Source: Arthrobacter sp. B2a2-09 (GTDB lineage: Bacteria; Actinomycetota; Actinomycetes; Actinomycetales; Micrococcaceae). Taken from it: a stretch of DNA of 64,000 nucleotides. The DNA is taken from NCBI RefSeq assembly GCF_027587375.1, contig NZ_JAMXIC010000020.1:1-64000 (forward strand), written 5' to 3'. A program made the position numbers and the translations under genes. Below the pieces are notes generated by a model. The model saw nothing but the letters and a program-made list of their open reading frames with translations. It searched no databases and was not told the origin of the DNA. Positions 58,298 to 64,000 of this stretch are shown piece after piece (position 1 is the first letter of the stretch; each line of letters starts with the position of its first letter).

Positions 58298-59467
58298 TCA
58301 CCGGAGCTCGGCCAGTCCGGCCGCCAGCCGCTCCACACCGGCGGTGATCGCCTGGGAGCTGGCCGCGTAGGACAGGCGCAGGTGGAACTCGCCGTTTCGG
58401 CCGAACTCGCTGCCGGGACGGACGGCCACGCCGTGATTGCGCAGGTGGGCCACCATTGCGGCCGCCGGCAGCTCGACGTCGTACTTGGGGAAAAGGTAGA
58501 AGGCCCCTTCCGGTGAGCTGACCGTGAGACCCGGAATCTGCTGGAGGCCGTTGGCCATGAGTTCCCTGCGCAGGGCATAGGAGGCGTGCATGCGTTCGAT
58601 GTCCGGCCCACAGGTCTTCAGGGCGGTCAACGCGGCGTATTGCACGGCCTGGTTCATGGAGCCGTTGAAGGTGTTGTGGACCCGGGCTGCGGAGGCGATG
58701 ACGTCGGACGGGCCCCAGAGGTAGCCGACGCGCCAGCCGGTCATGGCATAGCTCTTGGAGAAGGTCTGGCAGTAGATGGTCCGGCCGGACAGGGCTTCGA
58801 TTTCCAGTGCAGAGGTGAAGGGCTCGGGCGTGTAGACGAGATCGCTGTAGGCCTCGTCGGAAAGGATCAGCGTGTCGGTTCCGGCGACCATGTCGGCGAG
58901 GGCTTCGAGCTCGCGGCGGGAATGAACGATGCCGGTCGGATTGGAGGGGTTGCAGAAGACGAACATCCTGGCGCCTTCAAGCGCTGTGGCCAGCGCCTCG
59001 AGGTCCCAGTGCAGGTCATCGGCCAGCGGCACCGGCACGGTGATGCCCCCGGCCATGCTCACGAGGTCCGCATAAAGGGAATAGGTCGGGTCCGGGATAA
59101 CCACTTTGTCGCCCGGGTTGACGATGCCAAGGATCGCCGCGGACAGGCCGGCCGTGCCGCCCTGCGTGATGAGCACGTCGCCGGGGCTGGCCACTCCGCC
59201 GAGGAGCTGGCCGATACGGGCAGCCAGCTCCTCGCGAAGCACCAGCTCGCCAAGCAACGGCGAGTAGTGGGTGAAGCCGTCCTCAAGGGCGCGGGCGGCT
59301 GCTGCTCGAACCTGGGCCGGTGTGTCGAAGTCCGGCTCGCCCATGGCCAAGGAGACGAGGTCCCCTTTGGATTGGGGCTGCTGAACACGCAGCGATGTGC
59401 GCTGGATGCGCTGCACAGCTTCGGAGGGCTGAAAATCGGCGACGGCGGTGGCTGGCTCGAGTGACAT
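58298..59467 (-). CDS. Class I/II pyridoxal-phosphate aminotransferase
   Basis: 389 residues. VFCNPSNPTGIVHSRRELEA has the Asn, LILSDEAYSDLVY the Asp that contacts PLP, and CQTFSKSYAMTGWRVGYL the PLP-binding Lys and the Arg of the family. LRLSYAAS has the substrate-carboxylate Arg. ATG 59467 has AGGA at 7 nt. Substrates are uncertain; aspartate or aromatic amino acids are likely. It is in a unit with SDR and TetR genes. Confidence 0.87.
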   Translation of the reverse strand: MSLEPATAVADFQPSEAVQRIQRTSLRVQQPQSKGDLVSLAMGEPDFDTPAQVRAAAARALEDGFTHYSPLLGELVLREELAARIGQLLGGVASPGDVLITQGGTAGLSAAILGIVNPGDKVVIPDPTYSLYADLVSMAGGITVPVPLADDLHWDLEALATALEGARMFVFCNPSNPTGIVHSRRELEALADMVAGTDTLILSDEAYSDLVYTPEPFTSALEIEALSGRTIYCQTFSKSYAMTGWRVGYLWGPSDVIASAARVHNTFNGSMNQAVQYAALTALKTCGPDIERMHASYALRRELMANGLQQIPGLTVSSPEGAFYLFPKYDVELPAAAMVAHLRNHGVAVRPGSEFGRNGEFHLRLSYAASSQAITAGVERLAAGLAELR

Positions 59468-59532
59468 GAGGGTCCTGATCTGGGTGGTGGCTGGTGTTGT
59501 TTTGAAGACGGGCGGATAGAGTCTGCGGCGTT

Positions 59533-60330
59533 TCATCGCTGGGGCAATTCGTCGGCGGGGGCTCCGGCCCAGCGGCTGATCTCGATGTCGCCCGAGGTGT
59601 CCCGCTGCATGGTGGGGGCGATGACGAGCTCTTGGACCACGGTGCGCTGTGGCAACGTGGCCACGAGGTGGATGGCGCGGGCCACGTCCTCGGGCTGGAC
59701 CATCGCATCGCGCTCCTCGGCACGGGGCGGGCGGGCGCGGTTGTCCAGGATAGGCGTGGCGGTCTCACCGGGCAGGATGGTCACCGCGCGAAGTCCATCG
59801 TTGCGGAAGGTGTTGTGGAGATAGGTCATGAAGTTCCGGACCGCGGCCTTGGCCGCACCGTAGGCGGCGCCCCCGAGCAAGTTGGGGTTGACGGCTGCGA
59901 GCGAGGAGACGGTGATGATGGTTCCGGTCTTGCGGTCCAGCATGTCCGGGAGGACTGCCTGGCTGAGCAGGTAGACGGCGTTGAGGTTGACGTCGAGGAC
60001 GTCATTCCACTCCTGCTGGCTGATCCAGCGGACGTTGAGGACCTTGCTGGCGCTGCCTGCGTTGTTGACGAGGATGTCCACCTGGCCGAGATTCCCGTGG
60101 ATCCAGTCCAGCAGCGCGTCCACGTCGTCTTTGGAGGTGATGTCCGCGGCCCGGGCAACTGCGCGGCCGCCGTCGGCGACGATTTCCGCAGCGAGTTCCT
60201 GCAGGACGTCTTCACGCCGCCCTACCAGCACCACTGCGGCACCTTCGGCTGCCAGCAGGGCCGCCGTCGAGCGTCCCATCCCGGTCCCGGCCCCGGTGAT
60301 GATCGCGAGCTTGCCGTCCAGAAGTCCCAT
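59533..60330 (-). CDS. Short-chain dehydrogenase/reductase
   Basis: 265 residues. Cofactor motif ITGAGTGMGRSTAALLAAEG, NNAGSASKVL, Ser in ITVSSLAAVN, YGAAKAAVRNF (Tyr, Lys). It ends with a helical tail. Substrate unknown. First of a three-gene minus-strand group (SDR, aminotransferase, TetR) and 51 bp downstream of the TetR-like palindrome. Confidence 0.85.
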   Translation of the reverse strand: MGLLDGKLAIITGAGTGMGRSTAALLAAEGAAVVLVGRREDVLQELAAEIVADGGRAVARAADITSKDDVDALLDWIHGNLGQVDILVNNAGSASKVLNVRWISQQEWNDVLDVNLNAVYLLSQAVLPDMLDRKTGTIITVSSLAAVNPNLLGGAAYGAAKAAVRNFMTYLHNTFRNDGLRAVTILPGETATPILDNRARPPRAEERDAMVQPEDVARAIHLVATLPQRTVVQELVIAPTMQRDTSGDIEISRWAGAPADELPQR

Positions 60331-60381
60331 GGTTTCAGTTCCTTGTGTTCTTAGTGTGAATCATTTGAGATACCTATCACA

Positions 60382-60399
60382 TATGAGAAGAGTTTCTCA
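60382..60399. promoter_or_regulatory. TetR-type palindrome before the SDR gene
   Basis: ATGAGAAGAGTTTCTCAT has 7-bp inverted arms (ATGAGAA/TTCTCAT) and a 4-bp centre. It lies in an AT-rich gap 52 bp upstream of the SDR start and 42 bp from the pxpC stop, as expected for an operator at the promoter. Confidence 0.5.
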
Positions 60400-60440
60400 T
60401 TTTAGAGAATGGTGGTCAAGTGTTTTCTTCGGCCTGTGGG

Positions 60441-61481
60441 TCACGCCGCAGCCGGACTCTGCGAAGGGGCCGCCGCGGAACTTGTGGAGACAGGGAGCCC
60501 GACGGCGGCGAAAAGGGCGTGCACGCGCCCTTCCAGATGCGCGAGGAGGCGCTGCTGTTCGCGATATTGTTCGACCGCTTGGACGTTGCTGATCCAGCGG
60601 AAGGTCATCTTCCGGCCGGGACTGGCCTGGCCCAGCATGGACAGGGAGGCCTTGGCGGCGACCGCCACGATCGGATAGCCCGCGGTGAGGGTCCGTGAGC
60701 GGCCCAGGATGATGAGCTCGTCGCCATGCGGGATTTCGAATGCACCGATCGGCACACCATGGGACACGATTTCCCCGAGCCCCTCGGGATGCACAACTGG
60801 TCCGTCCAGGCGCAGGCCCACGTGGTTGGATTTAGCGCCTACGGTGTAATTACTGGAGCTGAGCAGTTTCCGGATGCCGGGCGTCCGGTCCGTTTCAGGG
60901 CCTTCGACGACATCGATAGTCCACACGTCCGGGCTGAAGTCCGGCACTGGAACTGGAAGTTGGAACAGGGGCTGGGTCAGGAACGGGTGGGTGAATCCGC
61001 GGTACCGGCTGTGGAGAGTGAGGATCTGTCCCGGAGCAAGTTGTTGGGGGAAGCCCATACGTGATTCGGGCGCGGCGCTGCCCATGAAGCGGGCGGTTTC
61101 CAGTTCCCCGCTGAAGGCCAGGTAATTCCGCATGCCGCCACTGGCCTTGGCAATCACAACACGGGCTCCGGCCGGAATACAGAGCGGCTCCCACATGGCC
61201 ACCGGATCGCCGTTCACCGTGACTTCGGCAGGAACCCCGGTCACGGCGCACATCACGTCATGCGTGGCCGTGAACGCAAAGCGTCCGCCCATGATTTCCA
61301 GGCACGTTGCCTTGCGGCTATTGCCGACCAGGATGTTGGCCGCGGCCGCGGAGTGCTGGTCCGCCGCACCTCCGCACGGGACGCCCATGAACTCGGAATT
61401 CTCGCGGCCCAGGTCCTGGAACGTGGACAGCCAGCCGGCCTCGCTCACTTTGATGCCGATCGCGCGTTCAGGGAAGGTCAC
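60441..61481 (-). CDS. pxpC: 5-oxoprolinase subunit PxpC (biotin-dependent carboxyltransferase family)
   Basis: 346 residues of the KipA/PxpC family. WLSTFQDLGRENSEFMGVPC is the family start, GGAADQHSAAAANIL follows, and GPVVHPEGLGEIVSHGVPIG is near the C-terminal half. With PxpA and PxpB it hydrolyses 5-oxoproline to glutamate using ATP. GTG 61481 overlaps pxpB by 14 nt. The last 20 residues are Ala/Pro/Ser-rich and non-conserved. Confidence 0.88.
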   Translation of the reverse strand: MTFPERAIGIKVSEAGWLSTFQDLGRENSEFMGVPCGGAADQHSAAAANILVGNSRKATCLEIMGGRFAFTATHDVMCAVTGVPAEVTVNGDPVAMWEPLCIPAGARVVIAKASGGMRNYLAFSGELETARFMGSAAPESRMGFPQQLAPGQILTLHSRYRGFTHPFLTQPLFQLPVPVPDFSPDVWTIDVVEGPETDRTPGIRKLLSSSNYTVGAKSNHVGLRLDGPVVHPEGLGEIVSHGVPIGAFEIPHGDELIILGRSRTLTAGYPIVAVAAKASLSMLGQASPGRKMTFRWISNVQAVEQYREQQRLLAHLEGRVHALFAAVGLPVSTSSAAAPSQSPAAA

Positions 61482-62283
61482 TGTTGGCCCCTTCTGAGCC
61501 GGCCTTTGGGCTGGCGCCGGCGCTCAAACTAGCGCCGCCGTCCGAGGCCCGGAGGAACTGCCCCTCGAGCCGCGCCCATTCGCGCTCCGGAACGACTTCA
61601 AAACGCACCGAGTCCCCCGGCTTGTAGGAGGTAGCAGGATCTTCGCGGATGTCGCAGATGGTGAGCGGGGTCCGGCCGATCACCTTCCAGCCGCTCGGCC
61701 CCGGGAACGGCTGGATGATGGCATTGGTGCCGGCCACCATGACAGACCCGGGTTCCACGTTGGTCCGAGGCTCGACGCAGCGGCTGACCTGGCCCGGGAA
61801 CTGCACGCCGCCCATCATGGGGGCCATGGCCGCGGCCAACAGGTTGATGGTCAGCACCGAGGACTGGAACTTCCGCAGCACCGCCTCAGGACTCAGGCCC
61901 AACTCCTCGGCCACGCCCGGAAGGTCCGGGGAGAATTCCTCGCTGGCCACCATCGGGATGACAAAAAGTGACTGCGAGGCGCTAGCGGCTCCGGGCTCCA
62001 GGGCGTTGCCGGCAACCGCAAGGCGGATGGTCTGGGCCAGTTGTTCGTGGGTCACCGCCAGGCAATCGAACTCGACCAGCAAGGACTCAACACCGGCCAC
62101 GATGTCCAACACCCCGTACGGCCGCACCTCCAGCAGCACATCGCGGAGCCGGCTGCCCGCCGCCCGGCGGAAGTCGGCGTCGTCGTTCTTGACCCTGAGC
62201 ATGAGGGCTGAGTCGCCGAACGGCTCGGCTTCCAATTCGGGCGGGTGGCGCAGCCGCTCCGCGGGTGCTGTGTGCGTGGTCAT
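61468..62283 (-). CDS. pxpB: 5-oxoprolinase subunit PxpB (KipI family)
   Basis: 271 residues. EPFGDSALMLRVKN at the start, AHEQLAQTI helix (here VTHEQLAQTIRLAV), VASEEFSPDLPGVAEELGLS and GPSGWKVIGRTPLTICDIRE with the family cyclophilin-like core. It partners PxpC in the ATP-dependent ring opening. ATG 62283; 47 bp after the pxpA stop. Confidence 0.88.
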   Translation of the reverse strand: MTTHTAPAERLRHPPELEAEPFGDSALMLRVKNDDADFRRAAGSRLRDVLLEVRPYGVLDIVAGVESLLVEFDCLAVTHEQLAQTIRLAVAGNALEPGAASASQSLFVIPMVASEEFSPDLPGVAEELGLSPEAVLRKFQSSVLTINLLAAAMAPMMGGVQFPGQVSRCVEPRTNVEPGSVMVAGTNAIIQPFPGPSGWKVIGRTPLTICDIREDPATSYKPGDSVRFEVVPEREWARLEGQFLRASDGGASLSAGASPKAGSEGANSDLP

Positions 62284-62330
62284 GAGTCCTGCTCGGTGGT
62301 ACGGGTGATGGATCCGGGGGTTGCTCAGCT

Positions 62331-63134
62331 TCAGACCGTGGCGAGCCGGGCCTTTTCGGCGAGGACTTCCTGCAGCCCGGTGGCTTTGATCCCTGCCTTG
62401 TCGAGGGCCGAACGGAGGGCGGTGCCGTTCTGGAGGACCTGCGGGTGGTCGCCGTGGAGGAGGACGACGTCGGCATCGTGACCGAGCGGGACCACCTTGC
62501 CGGTGACGGCGCGGACAGTTCCTTCTGTCACCACCTGGACCACGCGGCGGCCGATTTCCTCGGGGTCGTGCAGGAGTGCGCCTTCGCTGTTGCGGGAGAC
62601 GGGCATGCCGTCTTCACCGTAGCCGCGGTCCGCGAGGAAGACGTAGCCAACCTTAAGACCGCGCTTGCGGGATTCGTCGGCCAACAGGCCGTTCTGGCAG
62701 ATCACGATATAGGCGGGATCGTAGGCCTTGATGGCGTCCGTGATGGCGCGGGCGTGCTTGGCGTCCGTCTGGGCGATGCTGCCCATGCGCCCGTGCGGGG
62801 CCACGTGGCTGATCTTGCCGCCGTGGATGCGGGCGAACGCGTCCAGGGCGCCGATCTGGTAGAGGACGTCGGTGCGGATTTCTTCTTCGCTGGCTTCGAT
62901 GAGGCGGCGGCCGAAGCCCACCAAGTCCGGATATCCGGGGTGGGCCCCGAGTTCGATGCCGCGTTCCACGCAGGCCTTGACGGTGGCATCCATGACCCTC
63001 GGATCGCCGGCGTGGAAACCGCAGGCGATGTTGGAAGCGGTGACGAGGCCCAGGAGGGCGTCGTCGTCGCCGATCGTGTAGTTGCCGTAGCTTTCGCCGA
63101 GGTCTGCGACGACGGCTACTGAATTGATGCTCAA
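62331..63134 (-). CDS. pxpA: 5-oxoprolinase subunit PxpA (LamB/YcsF family)
   Basis: 267 residues. ADLGESYGNYTIGDDDALL replaces the usual DLNE(A/G)FG start, and ASNIACGFHAGDPRVM, ELGAHPGYPDLVGFGRR and HGRMGSIAQTDAKHA are diagnostic. Start TTG 63134 has AGGAG at 5 nt; no ATG or GTG nearby gives the conserved N-terminus. First of pxpA-pxpB-pxpC. Confidence 0.9.
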   Translation of the reverse strand: MSINSVAVVADLGESYGNYTIGDDDALLGLVTASNIACGFHAGDPRVMDATVKACVERGIELGAHPGYPDLVGFGRRLIEASEEEIRTDVLYQIGALDAFARIHGGKISHVAPHGRMGSIAQTDAKHARAITDAIKAYDPAYIVICQNGLLADESRKRGLKVGYVFLADRGYGEDGMPVSRNSEGALLHDPEEIGRRVVQVVTEGTVRAVTGKVVPLGHDADVVLLHGDHPQVLQNGTALRSALDKAGIKATGLQEVLAEKARLATV

Positions 63135-63245
63135 GGTGACTCCTGGTGGTTCTGTTCGGTACTAAGGGTTCGAGGGCTTAGCGCTCGACGGCGGCGGCTG
63201 CCGTTTCGGTGGCGGGCGGCCGCCGCCGTCGGGGTTCTGGTCTTG

Positions 63246-64000
63246 CTAGTGCGTCTGCAGCGGCTGACCCTTGGTTTCCTTCAGGAAGTAGACCGAGACG
63301 AGCGTGATGATGGCCGTGCCGATCGAGGCGTAGGCGGGAACCATGCTGTTGCCGGTGGCCTTGATGAGTTCGGTCATGACCAGCGGGGCACTGCCGCCGA
63401 AGATGATGGTGCTGATGCTGAAGCCGATGCTGTACGCGCTGTAGCGGACCGTGGTGGGGAACATTTCGGTCAGCACAGTGTGGACGACGGCGGCGTGGCC
63501 GGAGAACGCGATGGCCATCACGACCGTGGCAACGCAGGCCAGCGGCATGTTGCCGGTGGTGATCATGGCGAACATCGGGTACGAAACCACGGCCATAAGC
63601 ACGGCGGAGAGGGCCAGCACGGGCTTGCGGCCGATACGGTCGGACAAGCGGGCCATCAGGGGGATCGCGATGATGATGGCCACCAGGCTGACGGCAGTCA
63701 CGAGGAGAGCCTGGAGCATCGTGAAGTTGTTGGCGGCGCCCAGCTGGGTCTTCAGGTAGGTGGGCATGTAGGCGAACAGCAGGTAGTAGCCGGGGCCGTT
63801 CAGTGCCGGGAGGAAGATGGTCAGGACGATGGCCTTGAGGTGGCGCTTGGAGGTGAAGACGGTGCGCAGCGGGTTGCGTTCCACCTCGTTGCGCTCACGC
63901 AATGCCGCGAAGTGCGGGGTGTCTTCCATCTTGGAGCGGATGTAGAAGCCGACATAGCCCAGGGGCAGGGCGACGAGGAACGGGATGCGCCAGGCCCAGG
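63246..64000 (-). CDS. MFS transporter, C-terminal part (cut by right edge)
   Basis: 251 residues are visible and the 5' part is beyond the edge. The frame begins WAWRIPFLVALPLGYVGFYI, helix 6 of a metabolite:H+ symporter, then ARLSDRIGRKPVL is the cytosolic MFS motif between helices 8 and 9. The last helices end near KETKGQPLQTH. Related to proline/betaine or dicarboxylate symporters; beside the pxp genes it may import 5-oxoproline or a precursor. Confidence 0.85.
   Translation of the reverse strand, partial: WAWRIPFLVALPLGYVGFYIRSKMEDTPHFAALRERNEVERNPLRTVFTSKRHLKAIVLTIFLPALNGPGYYLLFAYMPTYLKTQLGAANNFTMLQALLVTAVSLVAIIIAIPLMARLSDRIGRKPVLALSAVLMAVVSYPMFAMITTGNMPLACVATVVMAIAFSGHAAVVHTVLTEMFPTTVRYSAYSIGFSISTIIFGGSAPLVMTELIKATGNSMVPAYASIGTAIITLVSVYFLKETKGQPLQTH

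Noticed and set aside
1..64000. tRNA genes, integrase or transposase genes
   Set aside because: I looked for GGTTCAAxTCC-type T-arms with pairing acceptor stems and for transposase-like proteins and found none, so the jet and fucose regions have no visible mobility genes.

Overview
The window comes from a high-GC actinobacterium, most likely Arthrobacter or a close relative in the Micrococcaceae. The GC-rich codon use, the actinobacterial rRNA leader motif at the left edge, the rpmB-rpmG-rpsN cluster of zinc-free ribosomal proteins and the overall gene repertoire point that way; the species cannot be fixed from this sequence. It reads as chromosomal, with no phage, transposase, tRNA or CRISPR array visible.

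Left part (1-15.3 kb). An rRNA leader and promoter run off the left edge on the minus strand, beside rpmB-rpmG-rpsN. A three-gene flavin electron-transfer module follows (ferric-reductase-like membrane flavoprotein, FMN-binding protein, ApbE flavinyltransferase). Next come a divergent MarR/dinucleotide-binding-oxidoreductase pair with a promoter and operator, three related SGNH hydrolases, and a five-gene siderophore-iron uptake operon (binding lipoprotein, two permeases, ATPase, siderophore-interacting reductase) behind an IdeR/DtxR-like box. A zinc-finger FBP (EF-G-binding) gene lies between two copies of a palindromic repeat.

Middle (15.3-36 kb). A Wadjet/MksBEF-type SMC operon (jetA-jetB-jetC) lacks the nuclease gene jetD; a repeat sits 3 bp after jetC. 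Housekeeping and metabolic genes follow: acyl-CoA dehydrogenase, YchJ, flavin reductase, aldo-keto reductase, S4 RNA-binding protein, glycosyltransferase and a 2H phosphoesterase. Then comes an asparagine/aspartate unit (GntR regulator, asparaginase, aspartase, permease).

Fucose island (36.1-46.6 kb). A GntR regulator, alpha-L-fucosidase, sugar ABC importer, mutarotase, L-fucose dehydrogenase-like aldo-keto reductase, lactonase-like amidohydrolase, L-fuconate dehydratase, a short-chain dehydrogenase and a diketo-deoxyfuconate hydrolase together describe the non-phosphorylative route from fucosides to pyruvate and lactate. A shared AACATC(C/G)GA motif suggests the operator.

Right part (46.7-64 kb). 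A GNAT-AAA+ fusion, a seven-helix protein resembling Pyr4-type membrane terpene cyclases, LtrA, and a hipBA toxin-antitoxin module with two clear operators and a tandem repeat inside the kinase. Several small or stress-type proteins, GluQ tRNA-modifying synthetase, a divergent cold-shock-fold protein, a TetR/aminotransferase/SDR group, and the 5-oxoprolinase genes pxpA-pxpB-pxpC with the start of an MFS transporter that runs off the right edge. Three different families of long intergenic palindromes and three duplications that cross stop codons give the window unusual repeat structure.
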